NCBI GenBank assembly: GCA_019635415.1
Contig: JAHBZN010000001.1
Coordinates: forward strand, 248,001 to 312,000
Reading direction: 5' to 3'
Source: Ramlibacter sp.
Lineage (GTDB): Bacteria; Pseudomonadota; Gammaproteobacteria; Burkholderiales; Burkholderiaceae_C
DNA length: 64,000 nucleotides
The position numbers and the translations under genes are program-made. Under the pieces are notes generated by a model. That model had not been told where the DNA came from and did no database searches. It was given only the letters and a program-made list of their open reading frames with translations. Positions 26,663 to 36,298 of the stretch are shown piece after piece. The first letter of the stretch is position 1; each line of letters starts with the position of its first letter.

Positions 26663-27556
26663 TCAACTGTCGCTGGACGCCCAACCCACCAGGGGGTGAA
26701 CCTCCAAATTGCCGCACGTCCTGACTTGCCATTCTGCCGGAGCAGCCCGCAAGGCCATGTCTTGCCGCATTTGCGCAAACACCGCACTGCCGGAGCCCGT
26801 CATCCGGGCCTCAAGACCCTGCGACCCGAGCCACTCCAGGGCCTGGGTCACGCCAGGACAAAGCCGCTGGGCAACCGGCTGCAGGTCGTTATGGCCAAAC
26901 CCGAAGGGATTTCTCGCGAAGTCGCATTCCGGATTTGCTTCAAGCTCGCCATTCGGGTTTGCAGCAAAGCCTGAAATTATAGCAGTTCTGGAATCACGTT
27001 TCAGCCCCCCGTCTGCAAAAATCAATCGGGTGTCCAGTCCCTGAGGTGGTTTTGCCACGGCAAACCGCGCCGCGGGCAGGGCAAGAGGACTGATTTGCTC
27101 GCCGATGCCCTCCACCAGGGCATTGTGGCCGTGAAGGAAAAACGGCACGTCGGCCCCCAGCGCGAGGCCGATGGCCGCGAGTCTCTGCAACGGCAGGTTC
27201 AGTTGCCAGAGGCGGTTCAGCGCCAGCAGGCAGGTGGCGGCGTCGGATGAGCCGCCGCCCATGCCGGCTTGGGAGGGGATCCGCTTTTCCACACCGATGT
27301 GGGCCCCCAGCGACACACCGGTGGCTGCCTGCAGGGCCCGGGCAGCCCGCAGGATGAGGTCGTCCTCGGGGAGGGGGAGGCCAAGGTCTTCGCGGCTCAG
27401 GCGCGCGTCGCCTCGAAGCTCGAAATGCAGGCTGTCACACCAATCGACCAGCATGAAGACCGACTGCAGCAGGTGGTAGCCGTCGGCGCGCCGGCCCGTC
27501 ACATGCAGGAACAGATTGAGCTTGGCCGGAGCCGGGACGTCGTAAAGCGCGCGCAT
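26663..27556 (-). CDS. ispE: 4-diphosphocytidyl-2-C-methyl-D-erythritol kinase
   Basis: The 297-residue GHMP kinase of the MEP isoprenoid pathway has PAPAKLNLFLHVTGRRADGYH near the N-terminus (catalytic Lys), ATP-binding PSQAGMGGGSSDAA near 93 and the C-terminal MTGSGSAVFA. Residues about 190-215 (ANPNGELEANPECDFARNPF) look like an in-frame insert between ISGFA and the conserved HNDLQP. The corresponding DNA has a 9-bp inverted repeat and a more A/T-rich composition. The remaining sequence appears intact. Confidence 0.95.
   Translation of the reverse strand: MRALYDVPAPAKLNLFLHVTGRRADGYHLLQSVFMLVDWCDSLHFELRGDARLSREDLGLPLPEDDLILRAARALQAATGVSLGAHIGVEKRIPSQAGMGGGSSDAATCLLALNRLWQLNLPLQRLAAIGLALGADVPFFLHGHNALVEGIGEQISPLALPAARFAVAKPPQGLDTRLIFADGGLKRDSRTAIISGFAANPNGELEANPECDFARNPFGFGHNDLQPVAQRLCPGVTQALEWLGSQGLEARMTGSGSAVFAQMRQDMALRAAPAEWQVRTCGNLEVHPLVGWASSDS
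26897..26960. repeat. palindromic insert-like segment in ispE
   Basis: AAACCCGAA at 26897-26905 is the exact inverse of TTCGGGTTT at 26952-26960. The interior contains the smaller palindromic core TCGCGA and two related motifs, CGGATTTGC and GGGATTTCTCGC. It encodes the unusual ispE segment and keeps the reading frame, suggesting an interspersed palindromic element tolerated in a surface loop. Confidence 0.4.
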
Positions 27557-27583
27557 GGGCCGATTATCGGCAGGCGTCGGCGC

Positions 27584-28093
27584 TCACCGATCCAGCAGCA
27601 CCCGCATTTCCGCGGCCGGCAGCGGTTGCTCGCGCCGGGCTTCGAGCCGGCCCTCTGACAAGCGCGACAGGTCGGCCTGCCAGCCAGCCGCGGGTGTCGG
27701 CGTGCCCGCCAGCCAGTCAAACAGGGCCGAGACCGGAATGGACGCTCCCGTGGCCTGGGTGACCAGGGCGTCCAGCGAGTCGAACTCGCGCACTTCGCTG
27801 CCCGATGTCAGGGTCGCCTTGCCGGGGCTCCAGGCCAGTCGGGCCACGGTGCCGCCCAGGGGGTTGAACAAGGACAGCTGTCCGGCGCTGGCCTGCCCAC
27901 GCAACTCGAAGCCGGCGGAAAAGGACTGGGGAGGCTGGGCCTGCACCTTCAGCGCGAGGCGTCCGCTCCAGGGGCCGGTTTGGGCATCTTTCGGGCCGGT
28001 AGCCCTCGGCGGCTGGGCACATCCTGCTACAAAAAATGAAGCAACCAGCAGCGCGGTGCCGAGCGCGCGAGCCGCCCACTCGAGCGGCTTCAC
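27584..28093 (-). CDS. lolB: outer-membrane lipoprotein receptor LolB
   Basis: The 169-residue lipoprotein has signal LLVASFFVAGC with a good lipobox (VAG before Cys, near residue 25). It contains the LolB-like segments WSGRLALKVQAQPPQSFSAGFELRG and GQLSLFNPLGGTVARLAWSPGKATL. LolB inserts lipoproteins into the outer membrane. It lies between the TPR gene (four-base overlap) and ispE (27 bases), the standard betaproteobacterial order. Its lipobox is encoded by a repeat copy. Confidence 0.9.
   Translation of the reverse strand: MKPLEWAARALGTALLVASFFVAGCAQPPRATGPKDAQTGPWSGRLALKVQAQPPQSFSAGFELRGQASAGQLSLFNPLGGTVARLAWSPGKATLTSGSEVREFDSLDALVTQATGASIPVSALFDWLAGTPTPAAGWQADLSRLSEGRLEARREQPLPAAEMRVLLDR
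27994..28044 (-). repeat. 50-bp repeat copy 5, lipoprotein signal of lolB
   Basis: On the minus strand it starts TTGCTTCATTTTTTGTAGC and contains GGGCTACCGGCC at its end. It encodes VASFFVAGCAQPPRATG in the same frame and orientation as copies 1, 2, 4 and 8. The TGT in the repeat supplies the lipidated cysteine. Confidence 0.75.
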
Positions 28094-29829
28094 AGCTTGA
28101 TGCCCAGGCGCTTGACGGTGGCCAGCAAGGACTCGTTCTCGGCGTTCAGCAGCAGTCCCTCCTTGAGGACCGCCACTGCCCGGTCCTGCAGGCCCAGCGT
28201 CCAGAGCACTTCCGCGAGGTGCGCGGCGATCTCGGGATCCGGCCGTGACTTGTAGGCGCCCTCGAGGATGCGCAGGGCATCGCTCCAGTGCCCCATGCGG
28301 AACTCGACCCAGCCCAGGCTGTCCGTGATGAACGGGTCCCCGGGGGCGAGCTTGAGGGCTTGGCGGATCAGGTCCCGGGCTTCAGGCAGTCGCACGTTGC
28401 GGTCCGCCAGGGAGTAGCCCAGCGCGTTGTAGGCGTGCTGGGCCTCGGGCTTGATGGCGATGACCTGGCGCAACAGGCGTTCCATGTCGTCCAGCTTGCC
28501 CAGCTTCTCGGCCAGCATCGCCTGGTCGTACATCAGGTCGGTGTCCTTGGGCTCCCTGGCCACGGCGCTGGCCAGCAGGTCGTAGGCCGGCTGGTATTTC
28601 TGGTTCTCGCGCAACAGCTGCACTTCGGCCATGAGCTTGATGCGGGCGTCGCCAGGGTTGCGTTCCGGCAGGCTGCGCAGCAGCTTGCGCGCCTCGTCGA
28701 GCTTGCCCTGGCGTGCGAGGATCGAGGCTCGCCGGTTTTGCGCGCTGATCATGTCCTGCGCGTTCTCGATGCGGCCGAGCCAGGCTTCGGCGCCCGGATA
28801 GTCCTTGCGTTTCTCGGCGATCTGCGCCAGCGACAGGTAGGCCTGGGCCAGGCCCCGGCTGCGCTCGGGGCTGGCGGGCTGGGCCGTCATCAGTTCGACA
28901 TAGCGTTTGAGCGACACCTCGGCCGCAGCCTGCTGGTTGTCCTGGACCTGCAGCGTGCCCTGGATCAGCCAGGCCTCGGCGAATTCAGGACGCTGGGCCG
29001 TCACGGCTTCCAGTTGGCGGGCTGCCTCGGCATAGCGCTGCGCATCGAGCAGCACGCGCGCGTAACCCATGCGGATTTCGGGGGCAGCGCGGCCGTTCAG
29101 GTAGCTGGTCAGCAAAGGCTCGGCTTGCGGCACGCCCGCCGCCATGAGCTCGAGTGCGAGCAGCGCCGCTCCATCGGCGGCTGGGTCGACCTTCTGGGCG
29201 CGCATGACCGCATCCAGCGCCCCTTGTGAGTCACCCGCGGCCTGGCGCATCCGGCCGACCGTGGTCCAGGCCGCGGCGCCCGTGCCCGCCTGCATCAGGT
29301 AGTCGCCGAGCGCCTGTTCCACCACGGCGGCGGCTTGCTTCTTGTCGGCGGCCCGTGCAAAGAACCGGGGCAGGAAGTTGATGGCCGCGCTGCGGTTGGC
29401 CGCCGGCACCAGCGTGAGGTCGTCGCGCAGGGGCTCCACGGTGTCCGCGAGCCGGTTCAGCGCGATCAGGATCTGCAGCACGTAGCGGTTGGCCTCTCGG
29501 GAGTCGGGTTGAGCCTGTTTCCAGGCGCGGGCGGCTTGAAGCGCCGAGTCGCCGGAACGGGCCTGGAAGGCGATGTCCACCGCGCGCTGGTACAGCCTCG
29601 GGTCGTTCGTCTTGCGCGCCGCGTCGAGAATCAGCGCGTAGGCGGCACCAGGCTCATTGCCTTGCGCATTCAGTTCCCCCAGCAGCAGCTGATAGAACAG
29701 CTCACCGTCCAGCGCAGAACTGGCGGGCAGGTCGGGTTTGGGCGCCTCCTCGGCGGCGGACTGGGCGGCTGCGCACTGCGCCCCGCCTGCAAGAAGAAGG
29801 GCCAGGGCGAGAGGAGTGAATCGCGGCAT
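28090..29829 (-). CDS. tetratricopeptide repeat protein, exported
   Basis: The 579-residue protein has a signal peptide (about 1-23, ending CAAAQ) and many TPR helical pairs, including the well-formed HAYNALGYSLADRNVRLPEARDLIRQALKLAPGDPFITDSLGWVEFRMG (here HAYNALGYSLADRN to LGWVEFRMG) near 470-520. TPR proteins mediate protein assemblies. It precedes lolB with a four-base overlap, an arrangement conserved in betaproteobacteria, suggesting a periplasmic or outer-membrane role. Confidence 0.9.
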   Translation of the reverse strand: MPRFTPLALALLLAGGAQCAAAQSAAEEAPKPDLPASSALDGELFYQLLLGELNAQGNEPGAAYALILDAARKTNDPRLYQRAVDIAFQARSGDSALQAARAWKQAQPDSREANRYVLQILIALNRLADTVEPLRDDLTLVPAANRSAAINFLPRFFARAADKKQAAAVVEQALGDYLMQAGTGAAAWTTVGRMRQAAGDSQGALDAVMRAQKVDPAADGAALLALELMAAGVPQAEPLLTSYLNGRAAPEIRMGYARVLLDAQRYAEAARQLEAVTAQRPEFAEAWLIQGTLQVQDNQQAAAEVSLKRYVELMTAQPASPERSRGLAQAYLSLAQIAEKRKDYPGAEAWLGRIENAQDMISAQNRRASILARQGKLDEARKLLRSLPERNPGDARIKLMAEVQLLRENQKYQPAYDLLASAVAREPKDTDLMYDQAMLAEKLGKLDDMERLLRQVIAIKPEAQHAYNALGYSLADRNVRLPEARDLIRQALKLAPGDPFITDSLGWVEFRMGHWSDALRILEGAYKSRPDPEIAAHLAEVLWTLGLQDRAVAVLKEGLLLNAENESLLATVKRLGIKL

Positions 29830-29868
29830 CGGCTCATAATAATCCAAGCCCGTTAACCCCTAGCGCAG

Positions 29869-30684
29869 ATGCCTGAACTACCTGAGGTCGAAGTCACGCG
29901 GCGGAGTTTTGCCGATCGCATAGCGGGGGCCCGCATCGACCGGGTGCGCCTGGGCAAGGCGCTGCGCTGGCCGCTGGGCTGCGAGTCCCAGGCCCTGGTC
30001 GGGCGGGTGGTCACCGGTGTGCGCCGCCGGGGCAAGTACCTGCTGATGGACCTTGACCAGGGGCTGCTGTTGTTGCACCTGGGCATGTCGGGAAGCCTCA
30101 GCTTTGCACCGCTTTGGACCGAGGCGGGACCGCACGACCATTTCGACCTGCTTACCAGCCGCGGCTTGCTGCGGCTCAATGATCCGAGACGCTTTGGCGC
30201 GGTGGTTCATGCCCAGGGTGAAGCGGACCCGGTGGCGGTCAAGCTGCTCGGCCGGCTGGGCCTCGAACCGCTGACCGACCAGTTCAGCGCGGAGGCGTTC
30301 CATGCGGGGCTGAAGCGCCGTCATGCGCCGATCAAGCAGGTGCTGCTGGCCGGCGATGTGGTGGTGGGCGTGGGTAACATCTATGCGTCGGAGGCGTTGT
30401 TCCTGGCCGGAATTCGGCCGACGGTGAAGGCCTCGCGCCTCAGTGGGCCCCGCGCGGCGCGCCTGCATGCGGCAGTGCGCGACGTGCTGGCCCGAGCGGT
30501 CGAGAAAGGCGGCAGCACGCTGCGGGACTTCTCCAACGCGCAGGGCGAGGCAGGCTACTTCCAGCTCGAGGCGATGGTGTATGACCGTGCAGGCCAGCCC
30601 TGCCGCCGCTGCGGCACGCCCATCCGGCTGCTGCGCCAGGGACAGCGGTCTACCTATTTCTGCGCGAATTGCCAGAAGCCCTGA
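29869..30684 (+). CDS. mutM: formamidopyrimidine-DNA glycosylase
   Basis: This 271-residue Fpg/MutM glycosylase-lyase excises 8-oxoguanine. It begins [12 protein letters not shown], giving the N-terminal catalytic proline and Glu after Met removal. It has the HLGMSG loop near 70, the helix-two-turn-helix [12 protein letters not shown] near 168, and a C-terminal zinc finger CRRCG...CANC. It diverges from the TPR gene by 39 bases. Confidence 0.97.
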   Translation: MPELPEVEVTRRSFADRIAGARIDRVRLGKALRWPLGCESQALVGRVVTGVRRRGKYLLMDLDQGLLLLHLGMSGSLSFAPLWTEAGPHDHFDLLTSRGLLRLNDPRRFGAVVHAQGEADPVAVKLLGRLGLEPLTDQFSAEAFHAGLKRRHAPIKQVLLAGDVVVGVGNIYASEALFLAGIRPTVKASRLSGPRAARLHAAVRDVLARAVEKGGSTLRDFSNAQGEAGYFQLEAMVYDRAGQPCRRCGTPIRLLRQGQRSTYFCANCQKP

Positions 30685-30733
30685 GCGTGTCGGGGTGGGC
30701 TCGGTGTATATTCATAGGTCAGCCGGAGTCTAA

Positions 30734-32695
30734 GTGGGCACTTCCTTCAACGAGCAATTCGATCAGCATGGTGCTTGGCGGCGCGAGTTTGCGCTGCGCC
30801 TGAAGCTTCTGTCGGAGTGGATGAAGGACCATGAGCTCCTTGACGCTTCCGTGGAGGAGCGTCTGCGCCGCCTCGAACAGCAGATGCGGTCTGACAAGGT
30901 CATGGTGGCCTTCGTCGCCGAATTTTCGCGCGGCAAGTCCGAGCTGATCAACGCCATCTTCTTCGCGGGCTACAAGCGTCGCATCATGCCCGCCAGTGCA
31001 GGGCGGACCACCATGTGTCCGACCGAGCTGGGCTATGACGCGGATGTGCCGCCCTGCCTGCGGCTGCTGCCGATCGAGACGCGCCTGCAACCCCAGGCGC
31101 TCATGGAGTGGCGCATGGTTCCCGAGAAGTGGACGCGCATCGATCTGGATGTCAACGATCCCACCCAACTGGCCCAGGCCCTCGAGAAGGTGGCCGAGGT
31201 CCGGCATGTGACCAAGGACGAAGCCAAGGCGCTGGGCTTCTGGCATGACGAAGTACCGGAAGACAACCCCATGGTGGGCGCTGATGGACTGGTGGAAGTG
31301 CCGCGCTGGCGCCACGCCCTGATCAACATTGCGCATCCGCTGCTCAAGCAGGGGCTGGTGATCCTGGACACACCGGGGCTCAATGCGATTGGCGCCGAAC
31401 CCGAACTCACGGTCAACCTGATCCCGCAGGCCCATGCCGTGGTTTTCATCCTCGCGGCGGACACGGGCGTGACCAAGTCTGATCTGGCGATCTGGCGTGA
31501 ACACCTGATCACCGAGGCGGACAACAACGAGTCCCGCCTGGTCGTGCTCAACAAGATCGACACGATGTGGGACACGCTGAGCACGCCGTTCCAGGTGCAG
31601 GCGCAGATCGACCGCCAGCGGGCCACATCGGCGGAGATCCTGGGCCTGCGGCGGGAGCAGGTGATTCCTGTATCGGCCCAGAAGGGCCTGGTGGCCAAGG
31701 TCAATGACGATGCAAAGCTGCTGCAGGCCAGCCAGTTGCCGATGCTGGAGCAGGCCCTGGGCCAGGGCGTCATGGGCCAGCGCCAGAAAATCCTGCAGGC
31801 TGCGGTGGGCGGCGGCATCTCGGAGTTGCGTGTCGAGGCGGGCCGCGCCATCCACGTGCGCCGACGCGACCTGGCCGAGCAGATGTTGGAGCTCAAGGGC
31901 CTGCGCGGCAAGAACACCTCGGTGATCAAGCACATGCGCTCGCGCATCGAGCAGGAACAGGGCGAATTCGACATCAGCGGGGCCCGGATCCATGCGGTCC
32001 GCTCGGTCCACCTGAAGCTGTTGCGGGAAGTCTTCGAGATGCTGGGCACGGGGGCTCTCAAGGCCGAGATGGCGCAGCTCACGACCGCCATGCGTCAGCC
32101 GGGCATCAAGCTGGGGGTGAAAAAGGCCTACATGCAGACTTTCGAGCGCCTGCGCGCCGGACTGCGCAAAGCCCAGGCCACCAGCGCAGAAATCCAGAAC
32201 ATGCTGGGGGGCACTTTCCGCCAGCTCAACGCGGAGTACGGGTTCTCGTTGCAGGCGCCCAAGGAACCGGATCTCGAGCGCTATGTGCGCGACCTGGATC
32301 TCGTGGAGCGCAGCCACACACAGTACCTGGGCGTGGGCAACGTGCTCAGGCTGGCGCAGCCTGAGTTTGCCGACCGTCTGGTGCGGGCCCTGGCGACGCG
32401 CCTGCGTGTCGTCTATGAATCGGCGCTGGGCGAAGTGGAGCTCTGGAACAAGTCCGCAGCCGCCCAGCTCGATGCGCAGCTGCGCGAGCGTCGCCGCAAT
32501 TTCGGGCGTCGCATGGAAGCCATTGAGCGCATCCAGCAGGCCGCCACCGGCCTGGACGACCGCATCGCCGAGATCGGGTCGCAGGAGCGCGCGCTGGACG
32601 AACTCGATGCCAAGCTGACGGAGCTCACGGACCACCTCATGAGCACACCCGCTGGCGGCAGCGCCAACGACGAAGCCCAACGCAAGTCTGCATGA
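30734..32695 (+). CDS. dynamin family GTPase
   Basis: The 653-residue protein is a bacterial dynamin-like GTPase: G1 AEFSRGKSELINA near residues 62-74, a conserved TT in AGRTTMCP near 91, G3 LDTPGLNAIG near 215 and G4 VVLNKIDT near 275, followed by long helices (stalk-like) to the C-terminus. An in-frame stop lies directly before the GTG at 30734, so that GTG is the first possible start. It overlaps mutY by four bases. Bacterial dynamins act in membrane remodelling or stress; this one's role is unknown. Confidence 0.85.
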   Translation: MGTSFNEQFDQHGAWRREFALRLKLLSEWMKDHELLDASVEERLRRLEQQMRSDKVMVAFVAEFSRGKSELINAIFFAGYKRRIMPASAGRTTMCPTELGYDADVPPCLRLLPIETRLQPQALMEWRMVPEKWTRIDLDVNDPTQLAQALEKVAEVRHVTKDEAKALGFWHDEVPEDNPMVGADGLVEVPRWRHALINIAHPLLKQGLVILDTPGLNAIGAEPELTVNLIPQAHAVVFILAADTGVTKSDLAIWREHLITEADNNESRLVVLNKIDTMWDTLSTPFQVQAQIDRQRATSAEILGLRREQVIPVSAQKGLVAKVNDDAKLLQASQLPMLEQALGQGVMGQRQKILQAAVGGGISELRVEAGRAIHVRRRDLAEQMLELKGLRGKNTSVIKHMRSRIEQEQGEFDISGARIHAVRSVHLKLLREVFEMLGTGALKAEMAQLTTAMRQPGIKLGVKKAYMQTFERLRAGLRKAQATSAEIQNMLGGTFRQLNAEYGFSLQAPKEPDLERYVRDLDLVERSHTQYLGVGNVLRLAQPEFADRLVRALATRLRVVYESALGEVELWNKSAAAQLDAQLRERRRNFGRRMEAIERIQQAATGLDDRIAEIGSQERALDELDAKLTELTDHLMSTPAGGSANDEAQRKSA

Positions 32696-33732
32696 CGGAT
32701 TTCGCGGACCGCGTGGTTCGCTGGCAGCAGACCCATGGACGCCAGGGCCTGCCCTGGCAGGGCACGCGTGACCCCTACCGAGTCTGGCTGTCGGAGATCA
32801 TGCTGCAGCAGACGCAGGTGGCGACCGTGCTGGACTATTTCCCGCGTTTTCTGGCGCGTTTCCCCGACGTCCAGTCGCTGGCCGCGGCGCCGCTGGACGC
32901 CGTGCTGGGACTGTGGAGCGGCCTGGGCTATTACAGCCGTGCGCGGAATCTGCATCGCTGCGCGCAGGGGGTGGTCTCGCTGCATGGCGGCCACTTTCCG
33001 CGAACGGCGCAAGTGCTGGAAACACTGCCCGGCATCGGCCGGTCCACGGCTGCGGCCATCGCAGCTTTCTGCTTCGGTGAGCGTGTCGCCATTCTGGACG
33101 GCAACGTCAAGCGTGTGCTGACGCGTGTGCTGGGCTTTGAGGCAGACCTCGCGCGAGCGGCCAACGAACGTGCGCTGTGGGACGAAGCGACACGGTTGTT
33201 GCCGCAGACGGATCTGTCCCAGGCCATGCCGCGCTACACCCAGGGCCTGATGGATCTCGGGGCGACGGTATGCGTCGCACGCCATCCTTTGTGCGGGTCG
33301 TGCCCGTTGCAATCGGACTGCGTTGCGTGGCGTGAGCGCGCGCCCCAGCGCTATCCGGTCCGGACTCGCAAGCTGAGGCGCAGCGCACAGTCCCTGTGGC
33401 TGCTTCAGCTTCACACGGCGCAGGGCGAGGTACTGCTGTGCAAGCGGCCTACGCCGGGAGTCTGGGCCGGTCTGTACTGTCCCCCTCTGTTTGCGGACAG
33501 GGCCTCGCTGGAAGCCGCGCTCGCGCCGCGCTGGCGCACGCAGCTGCGGGATGGGCCGGCGTTCACCCATGTTCTCACGCACAAGGATTTGCACCTTCAT
33601 CCGGTCTGGTTGAGCGTGGACACCGGGGTGGAGCTGGCGCTGGACGGCTGCTGGTTCACGGCCGCTGAATGGCCCGCTCTGGGCCTGCCGGCTCCGATCC
33701 GCAGCTTGCTGACACTTCCACAGCGCCCTTAA
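32692..33732 (+). CDS. mutY: A/G-specific adenine glycosylase
   Basis: The 346-residue MutY removes adenine mispaired with 8-oxoguanine, complementing MutM encoded nearby. It has [13 protein letters not shown] near 37, the HhH motif [15 protein letters not shown] near 112, catalytic Asp in [10 protein letters not shown], and the [4Fe-4S] ligands [17 protein letters not shown] near 193. The C-terminal NUDIX-like domain recognises 8-oxoG. Coupled to the dynamin gene by a four-base overlap; its stop overlaps convergent rapZ. Confidence 0.96.
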   Translation: MTDFADRVVRWQQTHGRQGLPWQGTRDPYRVWLSEIMLQQTQVATVLDYFPRFLARFPDVQSLAAAPLDAVLGLWSGLGYYSRARNLHRCAQGVVSLHGGHFPRTAQVLETLPGIGRSTAAAIAAFCFGERVAILDGNVKRVLTRVLGFEADLARAANERALWDEATRLLPQTDLSQAMPRYTQGLMDLGATVCVARHPLCGSCPLQSDCVAWRERAPQRYPVRTRKLRRSAQSLWLLQLHTAQGEVLLCKRPTPGVWAGLYCPPLFADRASLEAALAPRWRTQLRDGPAFTHVLTHKDLHLHPVWLSVDTGVELALDGCWFTAAEWPALGLPAPIRSLLTLPQRP

Positions 33733-34625
33733 CGGGCGTCGAGTTCGCGGTGGCGCCTGAGCGTGACCCAGTGGCCGCTGAACACCGCGGCCAACTGTTC
33801 CACCAGATAGACGGATCGGTGCTGGCCGCCCGTGCAGCCGATGGCCACGGTCACATAGCTGCGGTGATCGCGTGCGAGCAGGTCCAGCCAGTGGCGCAGA
33901 AACTGCTCGATGTGATCGAACATCTGGTTGACGTCAGCGCTCTGGCGCAGAAATGCGGCCACGGCCTCGTCTCTGCCGGTCAGGGGGCGCAGGGCAGGTT
34001 CGTAGTGGGGGTTGGGCAGCATTCGCACGTCGAACACATAGTCGGCGTCAACGGGAATGCCTCGCTTGAACGCGAATGATTCGAACACCAGCGTGAGCTG
34101 GCTGGCCGCCACCGATATCAAGGACTTGACGTAACCCTGCAACTGCGAGGCCCGGATCAGGCTGGTGTCAATGACGTGGGCCTGCTCGCGCAGGTCGGCC
34201 AGGAGCTCGCGCTCCAGTTCAATGGCATCCATCAGCACATGCTGGTGCTCGGTGGCGTCGCCGGCTGCCTCCTTCCGGGACAACGGGTGGCGGCGGCGGG
34301 TCTCTGAAAACCGGTGAACCAGGGTGGATGTCCCGGCATCGAGGAACAGGGGGCGGACGTTGATGCCCTGCGCGCGCAGGCTGGCGAGCTGCCTGGGAAC
34401 CAGCGGAAGCGAGGCGGCGCTTCGGACATCCATCGCAATCGCCACCTGAGTGGCGCGGTGTTCCTGCTCCAGGGCCACGAACGGCAGCAACAACTCGGGA
34501 GGCAGGTTGTCGACGCAGTAGTAGCCGGCGTCCTCGAGGGCGTTGAGCGCCACGGACTTGCCGGAGCCCGACATCCCGGTGATCAGCACCACTTCCAGCG
34601 CGGACGCACCATCGGCGGGTGTCAT
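33729..34625 (-). CDS. rapZ: RNase adapter protein RapZ
   Basis: The 298-residue P-loop protein has Walker [15 protein letters not shown] near 14-27, the DNLPPELL motif near 40, the RRRHPLS arginine cluster near 112 and the C-terminal [15 protein letters not shown] domain. RapZ binds glucosamine metabolites and directs RNase E to a small RNA in enterobacteria; in other proteobacteria the partner RNA may differ. It overlaps recN by four bases and converges with mutY. Confidence 0.96.
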   Translation of the reverse strand: MTPADGASALEVVLITGMSGSGKSVALNALEDAGYYCVDNLPPELLLPFVALEQEHRATQVAIAMDVRSAASLPLVPRQLASLRAQGINVRPLFLDAGTSTLVHRFSETRRRHPLSRKEAAGDATEHQHVLMDAIELERELLADLREQAHVIDTSLIRASQLQGYVKSLISVAASQLTLVFESFAFKRGIPVDADYVFDVRMLPNPHYEPALRPLTGRDEAVAAFLRQSADVNQMFDHIEQFLRHWLDLLARDHRSYVTVAIGCTGGQHRSVYLVEQLAAVFSGHWVTLRRHRELDAR

Positions 34626-36286
34626 GCCCCGCTCTCCTGCGTGCCGGCGCCAAGCATTTCCTTGGCGTGCGCGAGGGTGGTGCCTGACAACCGCTCGCCC
34701 CCGAGCATGCGGGCGATTTCGGCGACACGGTGCTCACCTTCCACTGCGGCGACCGTGCTGGTGGTGGCCTTGCCGTCACTCTGTTTGGCGACCACCAGAT
34801 GGTGATCGGCACAGGCCGCCACCTGCGGGAGATGGGTCACGGCGAGCACCTGCCGATCTCGCCCGAGCTGTTTCATGAGCCGCCCCACGGTTTCGGCGAC
34901 CGCACCGCCGACGCCCGAGTCCACTTCGTCAAATATCAGCGTCTGGGCTGCGCCAAGCTGGCTCGTCGTCACGGCGATGGCCAGGGCAATGCGTGACAAC
35001 TCGCCGCCGGAGGCCACCTTGCTCACGGCGCGTGGCGTGCTGCCGGCATGACCGGCCACGAGAAAGCGGGTGTCTTCCAGTCCGTTGGATGTCGGTTGCT
35101 CGGTGGGCTCGAGCGCCACCTCGAAGCGGCCGCCCTGCATGCCCAGGCCCTGCATGGCCTGGGTGATGGCCTTGGCGAGCTGAGGAGCGGCCTTGGCCCT
35201 GAGTTTGGAAAGACGGCGGGCCTCGGTCTGGTACTCGCTGGCGGCGTGCTGGACAGCTGCTTCAAGCGTGGCGAGGTCGGCGGCGGCGTCGAGTCGGCTC
35301 AACTCGTCTTTCCATGTGGCCAGCAGTCCGGGCAACTCGGCCGGGGAGCGTTTGTAGCGGCGTGCCAGGGCCACCCAGCTGGACAGGCGGTCGTCGAGTT
35401 CTGCCAGTCGCTGGGGGTCCAGGTCGGTTCGGCGCAACCAGGCGTGCAGTGAATGCGCAGCGTCCTCGGCCTGAGCCAGGCTTGAAGCCAAAACATCCGC
35501 CAGCCCTTTGAATTCGGGCGCAAGATGCTCTTGATTTTGTAGCAAATCACGCGCCTGGGCGAGGTGGCGCAGGGCGCCGCTGTCATCGCCTTCGAGCAGC
35601 TCGGCGGCTCCCTGTGTGGCGTCGATCAGCGCTTGCGCGTTGGCCAGCCGCGCGTGGTCCGTGTTGAGCTGCTCCCACTCGTCGGTTCCCGGTCCCAGTT
35701 TGGCAACTTCACCAATCTGCCAGGACAGGCGCTCACGCTCGCTCTGCAATGAATCCTGCGCGGCGCGCGCGTCAGCCAGGGCTTTCAGCTGCTCGCGCCA
35801 TCGCTGCCACAACGGCGTCAGTCCCGCCGTGCTGATGTCGGCGTAGGCGTCAAGCAGTCCTCGCACCGAATCCGGCCGGGTCAGGCTTTGCCAGGCGTGT
35901 TGCCCATGAATGTCGACCAGCCAGTCGCCCACCTCGCGCAGCTGGGCCGCCGTGGCGGGGCTGCCGTTGATCCAGCCACGGCTCTTGCCCTGGTGGTCGA
36001 CGGTGCGCCGCAGCAGCAGGCTGTCGGCGCTGTCGAAGCCGGCCTCGTCCAGCCAGGCGGCGAGCGACGGAGTGATGTCGAATTCCACGCTGATGTCTGC
36101 GCGGCTGGCGCCCTCACGGATCACACCGGCCTCGGCGCGGGCGCCCAGGGCCAGCTGCAATGCGTCGATCAGGATCGATTTGCCGGCGCCGGTTTCTCCC
36201 GTCAGGACGCTGAAGCCCTCGGACAGCTCGAGTTCAAGTTCGCGCACGATCACGAAATCGCGCAAGGTAATGCGTTTGAGGCTCAT
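34622..36286 (-). CDS. recN: DNA repair protein RecN
   Basis: This 554-residue SMC-like ATPase acts in double-strand-break repair. It has Walker [15 protein letters not shown] near 31-44, central coiled-coil arms, the signature [10 protein letters not shown] near 430, Walker [14 protein letters not shown] and the [15 protein letters not shown]-terminal motif. A 50-bp repeat copy encodes [15 protein letters not shown] in the coiled-coil region. It lies 12 bases after nadK. Confidence 0.96.
   Translation of the reverse strand: MSLKRITLRDFVIVRELELELSEGFSVLTGETGAGKSILIDALQLALGARAEAGVIREGASRADISVEFDITPSLAAWLDEAGFDSADSLLLRRTVDHQGKSRGWINGSPATAAQLREVGDWLVDIHGQHAWQSLTRPDSVRGLLDAYADISTAGLTPLWQRWREQLKALADARAAQDSLQSERERLSWQIGEVAKLGPGTDEWEQLNTDHARLANAQALIDATQGAAELLEGDDSGALRHLAQARDLLQNQEHLAPEFKGLADVLASSLAQAEDAAHSLHAWLRRTDLDPQRLAELDDRLSSWVALARRYKRSPAELPGLLATWKDELSRLDAAADLATLEAAVQHAASEYQTEARRLSKLRAKAAPQLAKAITQAMQGLGMQGGRFEVALEPTEQPTSNGLEDTRFLVAGHAGSTPRAVSKVASGGELSRIALAIAVTTSQLGAAQTLIFDEVDSGVGGAVAETVGRLMKQLGRDRQVLAVTHLPQVAACADHHLVVAKQSDGKATTSTVAAVEGEHRVAEIARMLGGERLSGTTLAHAKEMLGAGTQESGA
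35498..35545 (-). repeat. 50-bp repeat copy 6, inside recN
   Basis: On the minus strand it starts TTGCTACAAAATCAAGAGC and continues with AGCATCTTG and a terminal GGGCT. It matches the intergenic copy at 14535 in about 28 of 48 positions, including a nine-base block. It is sense-oriented but read in a different frame and encodes a hydrophilic coiled-coil segment. It is the most diverged copy. Confidence 0.5.
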
Positions 36287-36298
36287 GGTGGCGTGGAA

